Shown in pieces: positions 1-7,986 of a stretch of 64,000 nucleotides of DNA. The notes beneath the pieces are model-generated. The model did not search any database. It was not told the DNA's origin and saw only the letters and a program-made list of their open reading frames with translations. Made by a program: the position numbers and the translations under genes. How positions within the stretch are numbered: the stretch's first letter is position 1; each line of letters opens with the position of its first letter. This DNA comes from Caballeronia jiangsuensis. Lineage in GTDB: Bacteria > Pseudomonadota > Gammaproteobacteria > Burkholderiales > Burkholderiaceae. The DNA is taken from contig JFHF01000034.1 in NCBI GenBank assembly GCA_000648925.1, forward strand, positions 33,674-97,673, written 5' to 3'.

Positions 1-443
1 TCGCCATCGAGCGCGACGAGATAGGTCTTGCCGTTGTACTTCTGCGAGAAGTCGACGAAGAACGGCATCACGTCGTCTTCTTTCAACGCCGTATCTTTGG
101 CAACACGCTGCGTCAGGTCTTCGAGGAAGGCGCCCTTCGTGTAATCGACCATCCATTGCGGCGCGAAAACCGCCGCATCTACGGAATTCGTGCCTGACGC
201 CCAGTCTGTCAACAGCTTCTGATAAAGGTCAGAGAATGGCACCGTCAGCACATTCACTTTCGCGCCCGTGAGTTTCTCGAACTCGGGCGCGCGGCGTTGC
301 AGCGGCTCGGCGATTTGCGGACCGACGAAAGTCATCACGTTGACGGTCACGCCCTTGAAGTCCTCGGCCGCGATCGCCGGCGACGCGGCGAGACATGCGG
401 CCGCGAGCGCGGTCACGGCGCCCATTTGCTTGAACAGGTTCAT
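1..443 (-). CDS. ABC transporter sugar solute-binding protein, truncated by the window edge
   Basis: Only the first 147 residues are inside the window; the gene runs off the left edge. It starts with a signal peptide (MNLFKQMGAVTALAAACLAA, cleavage probably after SPAIA). The mature start (AEDFKGVTVNVMTFVGPQIA) and the following EFEKLTGAKVNV and DLYQKLLTDW segments are typical of family 1 extracellular solute-binding proteins of carbohydrate ABC importers. It lies 54 nt downstream of a GntR regulator on the same strand, so the two probably form an operon that continues with permease genes outside the window. The divergent L-fuconate dehydratase suggests a sugar or sugar-acid substrate; that link is inferred from position. 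Confidence 0.85.
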   Translation of the reverse strand, partial: MNLFKQMGAVTALAAACLAASPAIAAEDFKGVTVNVMTFVGPQIAEPLQRRAPEFEKLTGAKVNVLTVPFSDLYQKLLTDWASGTNSVDAAVFAPQWMVDYTKGAFLEDLTQRVAKDTALKEDDVMPFFVDFSQKYNGKTYLVALDG

Positions 444-497
444 TGTGTGTCTCCTCCATTGCGGTTGACCACATGTATCGCTCGTCTTTCTTGTCTC

Positions 498-1226
498 CTA
501 CTCCCTGAACAGATCCGGTCTTTCAGCGGAGAAGCGCCGCAGTTCCGCGACGACTTCATCCAGGTGATCGTGCATCGCGCGCGCGGCGGCATCGCCATCG
601 CGCGCGCGGATCGCATCGGCGATACGTGTGTGCTCGGCGAGCGTATGCGCGTGACGCTCGGGACTCGCCATCAGACGGCGCGCGCGATCGAGCGCATTGC
701 GCGATGCAGCGACGATCTCCTTCACGCGCGGCAAGTTGATCGCATCGAGAAGCAACTCATGGAACGCGAGATCGAGCAGATGAAACTCGCGGCGCAGACC
801 TTGCTGCACTGCTTCGGCTTCGCGGTCGAGGTTCGCATCGAGTGCATCGAGCGTGGCTGCATCGCACGCAACGGCAAGCGTGCGCACGGTCTCCACTTCG
901 AGCGCGCTGCGGACGAACAGATGCTGACGTATGTCGTGCATGACGATGGGCATGACGCGTGTGCCGCGCTGCGGCAAGACTTCGACGAGCCCCACGGTCG
1001 CAAGCTTGGCGAGTGCAGACGAAACCGGAAAGCGCGATACGCCCATGCGCTCGCACACCGCGAGCTTGTCGATCATCATGCCGGGCTCCATCGCCAGATT
1101 GACGATGGCCGCGCGCAGCGCCTCCTCGACGGCGTCGGTGAGGCTGCCGCGCTCCGAACCGTGCAAGCGGGGCAACGCGCGGTAAGGGTCGGCGGCAAGA
1201 CTGTTTTCATTCGTCGATGAGCTCAC
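498..1226 (-). CDS. GntR family transcriptional regulator, FCD (FadR-type) domain
   Basis: The 242-residue protein has an N-terminal winged helix (about residues 25-95; VCERMGVSRFPVSSALAKL is the recognition-helix region) and an all-helical FCD domain from about 105. The FCD metal-ligand pattern is visible: LDLAFHELL supplies Asp and His, and two further His lie in AEHTRIADAI and MHDHLDEVV. Such regulators usually bind an organic acid or sugar acid and repress neighbouring catabolic genes. Here it is divergent from L-fuconate dehydratase and precedes a solute-binding protein, so it probably controls both directions from the 160-nt gap. The length is normal for the family. The effector is unknown. 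Confidence 0.88.
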   Translation of the reverse strand: MSSSTNENSLAADPYRALPRLHGSERGSLTDAVEEALRAAIVNLAMEPGMMIDKLAVCERMGVSRFPVSSALAKLATVGLVEVLPQRGTRVMPIVMHDIRQHLFVRSALEVETVRTLAVACDAATLDALDANLDREAEAVQQGLRREFHLLDLAFHELLLDAINLPRVKEIVAASRNALDRARRLMASPERHAHTLAEHTRIADAIRARDGDAAARAMHDHLDEVVAELRRFSAERPDLFRE

Positions 1227-1319
1227 GCCGCCCTTGATTTCGCACTAACATGCTAGCAGGCTAGGAGGTGCAACACGGGTTGTCAATGTCGATTGCGCCC
1301 GTGCGTTGCAGCATATTCG

Positions 1320-1335
1320 GGCCTTTATAAAGGCC
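1320..1335. promoter_or_regulatory. 16-bp perfect palindrome in the GntR/fucD divergent gap
   Basis: GGCCTTTATAAAGGCC reads the same on both strands and lies 52 nt before the fucD start, with an embedded TATAAA that could be a -10 element. A second, 8-bp palindrome (TGCTAGCA) is at 1251-1258, nearer the regulator start. Either could be the GntR operator. The function is inferred only from symmetry and position. Confidence 0.4.
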
Positions 1336-1386
1336 TCCGTTCGAACCCTGAGCATCGCCGTCACGACACCATCTGAGGAGATGAAC

Positions 1387-2685
1387 ATGACCCGCATCAC
1401 GAAGCTCTCCGTGCGCGATATCCGCTTTCCCACTTCGCGTTCGCTCGACGGCTCGGACGCGATGAACGCCGCGCCCGACTATTCCGCCGCCTACGTGATA
1501 CTCGAAACCGATGCGCCCGGACTCGCGGGTCATGGCCTCACGTTCACGATCGGACGCGGCACCGAAGTCGTCGTCGCGGCGGTCGAGGCGCTGGCACCGC
1601 TCGTCGTCGGCAGGCGCATCGAGGGTATCGCCGCGGACATGGGCGGCTTCTGGCGCGCGTTCACATCCGATAGTCAATTGCGCTGGATCGGCCCGGAGAA
1701 AGGCGTGATTCATCTCGCGACGGCTGCCGTGGTGAATGCCGTGTGGGATCTGTGGGCGAAGAGCGAGAAGAAGCCCGTGTGGAAACTGCTCGTCGATATG
1801 AGTCCAGAGCAGCTCGTGCGCTGTCTCGACTTCCGCTATGTGACCGATGCGATCACGCCATCGGAAGCGCTCGCCTTATTGAAGCGCATTCATGGAACAC
1901 GCGGCGAACGCGAAAAGGAAATGCTCGCTCAGGGCTTTCCCGCGTACACGACATCCGCCGGCTGGCTAGGTTATGACGACGACAAGATTCGCCGGCTCGC
2001 GCGTGAAGGCGTCGCGGCGGGCTGGACGCATTTCAAGCAGAAGGTCGGCGGCGATCTCGACGAAGATATGCGGCGCGCGCGCATTCTGCGCGAGGAAATC
2101 GGCCCCGAGCGCAAGCTGATGATGGACGCGAATCAGGTATGGGAAGTCGATGAAGCGATCGCGAACATGCGCCGTCTCGCGGAGTTCGATCCGTGGTGGA
2201 TCGAAGAGCCCACGAACCCCGACGACGTGCTCGGTCACGCCGCGATCCGCAGGCGTCTTGCACCGATGATCGGCGTCGCGACCGGCGAGCATTGCCAGAA
2301 TCGCGTGATCTTCAAGCAGTTGCTACAAGCGGAAGCGATCGATTTCTGTCAGATCGATAGCTGCCGTCTCGGCGGTCTCAACGAAGTGCTCGTCGTGCTG
2401 CTGATGGCCGCGAAGTTCGGCGTGCCGGTGTGTCCGCATGCGGGCGGCGTCGGCTTGTGCGAGTATGTGCAGCATATTTCGCTGTTCGATTACATCTGCG
2501 TGTCGGGCTCGCTCGATCGTCGCGTGCTCGAATACGTCGATCATCTGCACGAGCATTTTCTCGATCCCGTCGTCATCGAAAACGGGCGCTATATGCCGCC
2601 ACAGGCGCCCGGCTACAGCATCGAGATGCACGCGGCATCGCTCGATCGATACGAGTTCGGCAAAGGAGAAGCATGGCGCGAATGA
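1387..2685 (+). CDS. fucD: L-fuconate dehydratase (enolase superfamily)
   Basis: The 432-residue enzyme dehydrates L-fuconate to 2-keto-3-deoxy-L-fuconate in the non-phosphorylated L-fucose pathway. Enolase-superfamily landmarks are present: the lysine of HFKQKVGGDL, metal ligands in LMMDANQVW, WWIEEPTNPDD and GVATGEHCQN, and the CPHAGGVGLCEYVQH segment close to known fuconate dehydratases. An ATG at 1381 directly abuts the GAGGAG Shine-Dalgarno, so the ATG at 1387, six nt after it, is preferred. It is divergent from the GntR gene and overlaps the next gene. Related mandelate-racemase-type acid-sugar dehydratases cannot be fully excluded, but overall similarity favours fuconate. Confidence 0.88.
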   Translation: MTRITKLSVRDIRFPTSRSLDGSDAMNAAPDYSAAYVILETDAPGLAGHGLTFTIGRGTEVVVAAVEALAPLVVGRRIEGIAADMGGFWRAFTSDSQLRWIGPEKGVIHLATAAVVNAVWDLWAKSEKKPVWKLLVDMSPEQLVRCLDFRYVTDAITPSEALALLKRIHGTRGEREKEMLAQGFPAYTTSAGWLGYDDDKIRRLAREGVAAGWTHFKQKVGGDLDEDMRRARILREEIGPERKLMMDANQVWEVDEAIANMRRLAEFDPWWIEEPTNPDDVLGHAAIRRRLAPMIGVATGEHCQNRVIFKQLLQAEAIDFCQIDSCRLGGLNEVLVVLLMAAKFGVPVCPHAGGVGLCEYVQHISLFDYICVSGSLDRRVLEYVDHLHEHFLDPVVIENGRYMPPQAPGYSIEMHAASLDRYEFGKGEAWRE

Positions 2686-3548
2686 ACGCCCCTTCGTGGC
2701 AGGACGTCATCACGCAAACGCAACGCGCGCTCGCATGCGGCGCGCTGCGTTCCTTCGACACGGTGCAAAGCGTGATCGAAGATGGCGGCGTGCCGTTTCT
2801 CGTGCGGCAAGCGGCGAACCTCGCGCGTAAGGAGGAAGCATCGAAGCTCGCGGCGAAGGCCACGGCGGACGCTGCGAGCGCATGGCGCGATCCGTTTTCG
2901 TCATGCGAGGAAGCGCTGCGTGTGGGCGATATCGGCGAGCGGCACTTTCTGTTGCTCAACAAGTTCAACGTGCTCGCGCATCATCTGCTGATCGTGACGA
3001 CGGACTTCGAGCCGCAGGAATCGCTCATCGGCGAGGATGACTTCGCCGCGCTCTTCGCATGCCTCGAACGCTTCGATGGCCTCGGCTTCTATAACGGCGG
3101 CACGATCGCCGGATCGAGCCAGCCGCACAAGCATCTGCAGATCGTGCCGCTGCCGCTCGATGGTCACGCCTTGCCCATCGAACCGTTCATCGACGCGGCG
3201 CACACGAGCGGCATTTTTCGCGCGCCGCAACTCGCGTTCGCGCACGCGGCCGCACGGCTCGACGACGATGATCCCGCGAACGCCCACGCAATCTATCTGC
3301 AACTGCTGAACGCGATCGGCGTGCAGCCGCTCGACGTCGCGGGCGTCGCGCATCAGAGCGCGCCTTACAACCTGCTCGTCACGCGCCGCTGGATGCTCGC
3401 GGTGCCGCGCGGGGTTTCGCATGTCGAAGGCGTCGCGGTGAATGCGCTCGGCTTCGCCGGCTCGCTCTTCGTGCGCGACGCTGCACAGCGCAACGTCGTC
3501 GAAGCGCTCGGGCCGATGAAACTGCTCGCGAACGCAACCCTCTCTTGA
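2673..3548 (+). CDS. ATP adenylyltransferase / Ap4A phosphorylase-like protein
   Basis: The 291-residue protein has the GalT/Apa branch HIT motif: SSQPHKHLQIVPLP (about residue 150) carries the H-x-H-x-Q nucleotidyl-transfer triad. The N-terminal part resembles the ATP adenylyltransferase N domain (HFLLLNKFNVLAHHLLIVT), and the C-terminal part contains the family's YNLLVTRRWML segment. Family members phosphorolyse or synthesise diadenosine polyphosphates in the cytoplasm. The start at 2673 follows AAAGGAG and lies inside fucD; an ATG at 2682 also overlaps the fucD stop, so the two are probably translationally coupled. Pairing with a sugar-acid dehydratase is unexpected, and a nucleotidyl transfer to a sugar phosphate cannot be ruled out. 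Confidence 0.75.
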   Translation: MARMNAPSWQDVITQTQRALACGALRSFDTVQSVIEDGGVPFLVRQAANLARKEEASKLAAKATADAASAWRDPFSSCEEALRVGDIGERHFLLLNKFNVLAHHLLIVTTDFEPQESLIGEDDFAALFACLERFDGLGFYNGGTIAGSSQPHKHLQIVPLPLDGHALPIEPFIDAAHTSGIFRAPQLAFAHAAARLDDDDPANAHAIYLQLLNAIGVQPLDVAGVAHQSAPYNLLVTRRWMLAVPRGVSHVEGVAVNALGFAGSLFVRDAAQRNVVEALGPMKLLANATLS

Positions 3549-3602
3549 AATCGGCGGCGGCGGCCCGCATGTCGGCTTCCAGACATCGGGAGCTCTAGGA
3601 AC

Positions 3603-4640
3603 ATGGGAAGCCGGCCTCAATTCATCGACGATCTTGCGCGCGGCGCGCAGGACGCCGCGCCCTCCGCCCCGCTCGGCCATATCGACGATTCAGCCCTGCT
3701 CGACGCCTATTCGCGCACGGTCATCGGTGCGCTCGAGCGCGTGCAGCAAGCCGTAGTGTTCATCGCAGTCGAGCGCCAGGTCGCCGATCCGCGCGGCGCG
3801 CGCCGCAATGTCGGCGGCACGGGCTCGGGATTCATCTTCACGCCGGACGGCTATCTGCTGACCAATAGCCATGTCGTGCATGGTGCGACGCATATCGTGG
3901 TCACGCTCGCGGATGGCGCGCGTTTCGACGCCGATCTCGTCGGCGACGATCCCGCGAGCGATCTCGCGGTGCTGCGCATCGGCTCGGCGGAGCCGCTGCC
4001 GCATGTCGAGCTGGGCGATTCGGGCAGCCTGCGCGTCGGGCAGATCGCGATCGCGGTGGGCAATCCGCTCGGGCTCGCGCAGACCGTCACGACGGGCGTT
4101 GTATCCGCGCTCGGCCGCTCGCTGCGTTCGACCTCGGGCCGCATGATCTACGACGTCATCCAGACCGATGCCGCGCTCAATCCCGGCAACTCGGGCGGGC
4201 CGCTCATCAATTCGGCGGGGCAAGTGATCGGCGTGAACACCGCGATCATTTCCGGCGCGCAGGCCATCTCCTTCGCCACCGCCATCGACACGGCCAAGTG
4301 GGTCATCATGCAGATCTTCGCGTATGGGCGCGTGCGGCGCGCGTATATCGGCGTGGCCGGCACGACTACGCCGATCTCGCGGCGCGTGCAGCGCTTCTTC
4401 GAACTCGCATTCGCGAGCGGCGTGCATGTGATGGAGATCGTGAAAGGCAGTCCGGCCGCGCTCGGCGGTTTGCGCACGGGCGATCGTATCGTCGCGGTGG
4501 ATGGCATCGCCGTCGATAGCGTCGATGGCTTGCAGCGCACGCTGGATGCATCGCGTATCGACAAGCCCGTGAAGATCGCGGTGCTGCGCGGCACGCAGAA
4601 GCTCGATATCGACGTGACGCCCGTCGAGCAAACGGGTTGA
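3603..4640 (+). CDS. HtrA/DegP-like S1C serine protease with one PDZ domain, no signal peptide
   Basis: The 345-residue protein has a trypsin-like domain (about 45-235) and a C-terminal PDZ domain (about 250-340). The catalytic triad is visible: His in LLTNSHVVHGA, Asp in DPASDLAVLRI and Ser in NPGNSGGPLIN. Unlike DegP or DegS, it begins MGSRPQFIDDLARGAQ with no hydrophobic signal or membrane anchor, which suggests cytoplasmic location unless a start is misplaced. The PDZ domain contains VMEIVKGSPAALGGLRTGDR. The gene stands alone on the plus strand, about 50 nt after the adenylyltransferase gene. Confidence 0.88.
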   Translation: MGSRPQFIDDLARGAQDAAPSAPLGHIDDSALLDAYSRTVIGALERVQQAVVFIAVERQVADPRGARRNVGGTGSGFIFTPDGYLLTNSHVVHGATHIVVTLADGARFDADLVGDDPASDLAVLRIGSAEPLPHVELGDSGSLRVGQIAIAVGNPLGLAQTVTTGVVSALGRSLRSTSGRMIYDVIQTDAALNPGNSGGPLINSAGQVIGVNTAIISGAQAISFATAIDTAKWVIMQIFAYGRVRRAYIGVAGTTTPISRRVQRFFELAFASGVHVMEIVKGSPAALGGLRTGDRIVAVDGIAVDSVDGLQRTLDASRIDKPVKIAVLRGTQKLDIDVTPVEQTG

Positions 4641-4703
4641 CGCTGCGGCGGCGCATGTCGATCGTCCGATCGTCACACGCGCCGCCACGCACGTCGCTTC
4701 GCT

Positions 4704-4994
4704 TCATTTTCTGCTGCCGGTCTCCCGCGCCGGTTCTCCCGCGTGCCCCGTATCCCGTTCGTGCGCATCGGCGAAAACTTCCGCCAGGCGCTCGCGCAAC
4801 GCGGCCGCATCGCGCCGCAACGGCTCGTTCGTCGATGCGACGATCAACGCATCGATGCGCCGCTGCCAGTACTCCGGCCGCATGACCGCATACCGTTTCG
4901 GTTCGCCGCGCTCCGTCGCCGCGACACGCTCCAGTTCCGCGATCATCCGCCCGATGTGCGCGAGCTCCTCGTGCGCTTGTTGATCGGCGCTCAC
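4704..4994 (-). CDS. Hypothetical protein, about 96 aa, helical
   Basis: A GTG start at 4994 is chosen because it follows GGGAGGAG with six nt spacing; a longer frame opens at 5057 but without a ribosome site. The protein (starting VSADQQAHEELAHIGRMIAE) is charged and predicted helical, with a YAVMRPEYWQRRIDALI segment in the middle. I do not recognise a family. There is no signal peptide or membrane segment. It is convergent with the HtrA-like gene. Confidence 0.55.
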   Translation of the reverse strand: MSADQQAHEELAHIGRMIAELERVAATERGEPKRYAVMRPEYWQRRIDALIVASTNEPLRRDAAALRERLAEVFADAHERDTGHAGEPARETGSRK

Positions 4995-5279
4995 AGGCTC
5001 CTCCTCCCTCGTCCCGCGTCTCGACTCCCGCGCGGGTTCACCCATGCTAAACGGCATGGTCGAACGGTTTATTCCAGCGGTGAAAGCAAAAGAGACCTAA
5101 GCACATACCCGGGTCCGCGCTTTGCGCTATGTGTCGTGTCTTGACGGCTATGTGCGCTAACAGCCGGTCGCGCGTGCGCGGCTCCGGCTTAATGTGAAAG
5201 CAGCAGGCAGCGTTCGCGCGCACGGGCCGCCCCGTCGAACGATCCTGCCCTGTCGGGGAAGGTCCTAAAAAGGATTGCC

Positions 5280-5453
5280 ATGACCACGCACAAGAAAAAC
5301 CAGACGGCTCCGCGCCGCGAAGCGTTCCGTTGCACCGGCGCGCAACTCGATGCCTTATTGCGATTCGCCGAGGAACGCAAGCTCGACGATCAACCGCTGC
5401 ATATCGTCGTCGCTGAATACTGGCGCTATCAGGCGCACGCGAAAGCGGCCTGA
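5280..5453 (+). CDS. Small hypothetical protein, 57 aa
   Basis: The ATG at 5280 follows AAAAAGGATTGCC, a reasonable Shine-Dalgarno. The 57-residue product is basic at the start (MTTHKKNQTAPRREAFRCTG) and ends with an amphipathic segment around AEYWRYQAH. It contains one cysteine and no membrane segment. Codon use is like that of the neighbouring chromosome. No function can be assigned. Confidence 0.5.
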   Translation: MTTHKKNQTAPRREAFRCTGAQLDALLRFAEERKLDDQPLHIVVAEYWRYQAHAKAA

Positions 5454-5514
5454 TCGCTCGCGATCGTTCGCATTCATCGCGGGTTCGACGCATCGCCCAT
5501 GCGGGCGGAGAGCA

Positions 5515-5889
5515 TTATTGTCCCGACAGCACCCGCTGCTTGAGCACCCAGATCGCGGTGGGCACCGCGTAATAGCCGCTGACGTTGCCGGTGACGAGTT
5601 TGCCCGTCACCTGGATGCGCGCGTTTTCCGTGGGCGTTGCATCGATGATCTGCACCGCCGACACGTTCGACTGTTGCCGCGCGCTCTGGCCCGTGCCCGC
5701 GCTCAGCACGCAGATCGGCCCCGACAGCGCAAGCACCCACGCGGGCTTCGCGGACGCATCTCCTTCATGCGCGGCCTGGCGCGTCGCCGTGCCTTCGAGC
5801 GTCACGACATCGCCGTCGTTATAGCAAGGCGCCGCCGCTGCGGAGCCTGCGATCAGTACGAGTACCCAAGCACAGGCTTTCGCAATCAT
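5515..5889 (-). CDS. Secreted DUF4431-like protein
   Basis: The 124-residue product has a clear signal peptide (MIAKACAWVLVLIAGSAAAA, then PCYNDGD) and a compact beta-rich mature region. YNDGDVVTLEGTATRQA and the later ENARIQVTGKLVTGNVSGYY are OB-fold-like and fit the DUF4431 family of small periplasmic proteins. Two cysteines (APCYND and GPICVLSA) could form a disulfide. It is a single gene convergent with the preceding small ORF. The function of the family is not known. Confidence 0.65.
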   Translation of the reverse strand: MIAKACAWVLVLIAGSAAAAPCYNDGDVVTLEGTATRQAAHEGDASAKPAWVLALSGPICVLSAGTGQSARQQSNVSAVQIIDATPTENARIQVTGKLVTGNVSGYYAVPTAIWVLKQRVLSGQ

Positions 5890-6147
5890 TCGAACCTCGC
5901 GAAGAGCGCGTTGCGTAACGCGCGGATCCGGGAAAGAAGCTCAGCTACTTTAGGTGATAGCCGTTGGGGTCGCAACCTGCGGGAAACGGCTCATTGACAC
6001 TCACCCTTTCAAAACCATCATGCGGGAACGCACGTTGCTGAAGATCATCTGACGAATCGAACAGCGCGGAAGCGAATCGAAGACCGCGCAGGATGACATC
6101 AGTTGCTTGGTTCGTGGAAACGATACGGGCCGACAGAGGGGGCGACG

Positions 6148-6579
6148 ATGAATCAGGTCATAGTTGGGGTGTTCGGATGCTATCGCGACGGACATGACGC
6201 GCTTCGCGCATTGCAGCTCGCAGGCCTGCGACGCGACGATGCGCATCTTTACCGGGCAGGACGCGGCGAAATCGACATCGATGCGCTGCTGCCGCCCGCA
6301 CACGACGAAGACGATGCCGAGTACGTCGCGCACGGCGAGCATCAGGGCGTGATCGGCGCGCGCAACCGCTACGTGCCGCAAGAGCCGCTACAGCAACCGC
6401 AGACGCCGCCAGCCAGCGACGACGCCGCGCCGCAGCGCACCTTGCTCGTCATCCGCATCTCCGACGACATCAAGCCGGGCGCCATCGGCGACGTGCTGCA
6501 CGAGCATGGCGCGATCGCCGTGAAGGACGCGAGCGGGCACTGGCGCTTCTCGCCGTTCAGGAATCCGGCAGGCGTCTGA
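6148..6579 (+). CDS. Hypothetical protein, general-stress-17M-like N-terminus
   Basis: The ATG at 6148 follows AGAGGGGGCGACG and gives 143 residues. The first 70 residues (VIVGVFGCYRDGHDALRALQ) resemble the heat-induced or general stress 17M-type domain, in which a short beta strand leads to 'A-L-aa-L-G' helices. A Pro/Gln-rich linker (PLQQPQTPPASDD) separates a second alpha/beta part (TLLVIRISDDIKPGAIGDVL) ending at a basic tail. The protein has no signal peptide. It is probably a cytoplasmic stress-associated protein; that assignment is weak. Confidence 0.5.
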   Translation: MNQVIVGVFGCYRDGHDALRALQLAGLRRDDAHLYRAGRGEIDIDALLPPAHDEDDAEYVAHGEHQGVIGARNRYVPQEPLQQPQTPPASDDAAPQRTLLVIRISDDIKPGAIGDVLHEHGAIAVKDASGHWRFSPFRNPAGV

Positions 6580-6590
6580 GCGCGCGCATC

Positions 6591-6797
6591 TCAATGCATG
6601 CCGGGACGCGGCTTGCGTGTGGCGAGCCGCGTTTCGAGTTCGGCACGATCGTCCTCTTCGGCTGCTTCGTCGGACGACGTTTCGTTTGCGAGATCGCGTA
6701 CTTCCTGAGCTGCCGCGGCAGCACGCAAGCTTCCGCAATGCGCCGAACGGCGGAATGTCGCGAGCATGCGTACGACTTCGCGAGTTCTCGTTCTCAT
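6591..6797 (-). CDS. Small acidic hypothetical protein, 68 aa
   Basis: The start at 6797 is preceded by a near-perfect AAGGAGG with five nt spacing, which is the main reason to accept the gene. The N-terminus is basic (MRTRTREVVRMLATFRRSAH), followed by an acidic central stretch (SSDEAAEEDDRAELETRLAT). It is convergent with the previous gene, with only 11 nt between them. No family is recognised. Confidence 0.5.
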   Translation of the reverse strand: MRTRTREVVRMLATFRRSAHCGSLRAAAAAQEVRDLANETSSDEAAEEDDRAELETRLATRKPRPGMH

Positions 6798-6891
6798 TGT
6801 TGCCTCCTTCGAAGCAGTTGAGAAACTACTTTAAGTGTAGGCGGCGGAGTCACGATGGCAAGCGCTTTGTGCGCAACAATCGATGGGTTAT

Positions 6892-7872
6892 CTACTGATA
6901 GCTCATCGTGAAAATAGCGGTCGCGTGGAAGTCGCCGGGCGAAACGGCCGCGGCGCCGAGGCGGTAATACTGAGCGAAGAACGTGAAGGACGTGTTGCCT
7001 GTCGTCCCCGATGTCAGCGGCAGTGCGCTATCGAGGGCAAGTGGCGCTTGAGCAGAATCCAGCAACTGCACGCCGACGCCTTGCGCCGAGCCTGTACTGG
7101 CCAGTACGCTCGGCACGCCTGTGTTGCCCGACGTGGAACTGAAGGTTACAGCCACTTTCACCCCCGGCTGACAGATCAGATCCAGTTTGAAGGATGTTTT
7201 TCCGGCCACCGCACCCGCCGCACCGAGCGTTGAGGTTCCGATAGTCGGAAGCGTGACGGTCTGATTGGCCGTCGCGCTCGACACGCTGCACGTCACGGTC
7301 CGAACGGGCGTTCCGTTCGGAATCGTCATGGACTTCACGCCGTTGTTCAGCGCAATACCCGTGTTCAGCACGCCGGCGTCATAGCGCACGCCGGAAAACG
7401 AACCTCCGCTGATCGGCCCCGTCTTGACGAGTTCGAACGACCCCGCGACGTTGAAATCGCCCGTCGCCCCGACCGTCCCGAGGGACGAGTCCGTCGAACA
7501 AGCCCCCGTGCCGATCAACGGTTTGCCCGATCCATCGCGCATTCTCGTACCGACGCCGGCGACGTTCGTCGGATAAACGCCCGTCATGCCGGGGACCTCG
7601 GCGCCGCTGAGGGGACAAGTAACGACCGGCCGGTTGAAAGTCGAGTTCGACGTGCATTTGCCGACGAGTTGATACGTCCTGACCGTTCCCGGTATGACTT
7701 CGCCGATCGCCAGGCTCTCCGACACCACGACCGATCCGTAGTTGAACAATGGCATCCCCCCGTTGACCGGGCAGTCGGCCCGCGCATGCCCTGCGAACGA
7801 GAAGAACAAGGTAAAGACGGCGATCAGGCGCAGGACGCGCGCAATCCATCCGATCGGTTTCGATGCGCTCAT
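6892..7872 (-). CDS. Fimbrial adhesin / minor tip subunit 2
   Basis: The 326-residue secreted protein has a signal peptide (about residues 1-32, ending AGHARA) and the two-part plan of fimbrial tip proteins: an N-terminal receptor-type domain with three to four cysteines (ADCPVNGG, GKCTSN, VTCPLSG) and a C-terminal pilin domain beginning near PVRTVTCSVSSATANQTVTL. It ends FHATAIFTMSYQ, the usual pilin donor-strand terminus. It is the last gene of the fimbrial operon and a paralogue of the gene just upstream. The stretch before it holds a fragment of usher sequence, which suggests it arose by tandem duplication. Confidence 0.8.
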   Translation of the reverse strand: MSASKPIGWIARVLRLIAVFTLFFSFAGHARADCPVNGGMPLFNYGSVVVSESLAIGEVIPGTVRTYQLVGKCTSNSTFNRPVVTCPLSGAEVPGMTGVYPTNVAGVGTRMRDGSGKPLIGTGACSTDSSLGTVGATGDFNVAGSFELVKTGPISGGSFSGVRYDAGVLNTGIALNNGVKSMTIPNGTPVRTVTCSVSSATANQTVTLPTIGTSTLGAAGAVAGKTSFKLDLICQPGVKVAVTFSSTSGNTGVPSVLASTGSAQGVGVQLLDSAQAPLALDSALPLTSGTTGNTSFTFFAQYYRLGAAAVSPGDFHATAIFTMSYQ

Positions 7873-7931
7873 GCTTTAGTTTTCCTTCGTGCTCATTTGG
7901 ATGCGGACAAAAGCGGAGCCGCACCGGGAAG

Positions 7932-7961
7932 GCAATGCGACTCCACCGACGCATACCCCGC
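7932..7961 (-). repeat. 30-bp copy of the usher 3' end between the two adhesin genes
   Basis: These 30 bases are identical to 9082-9111, which encode YASVESHC near the C-terminus of the usher. Here they lie in the 114-nt gap before the second adhesin. Read on the minus strand, the gap still encodes KAAGYASVESHC followed by an unrelated tail and a TGA. It is the scar of a duplication of 'usher tail plus adhesin'. Confidence 0.8.
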
Positions 7962-7986
7962 GGCCTTGCCCGAGATAAATCGCGCG

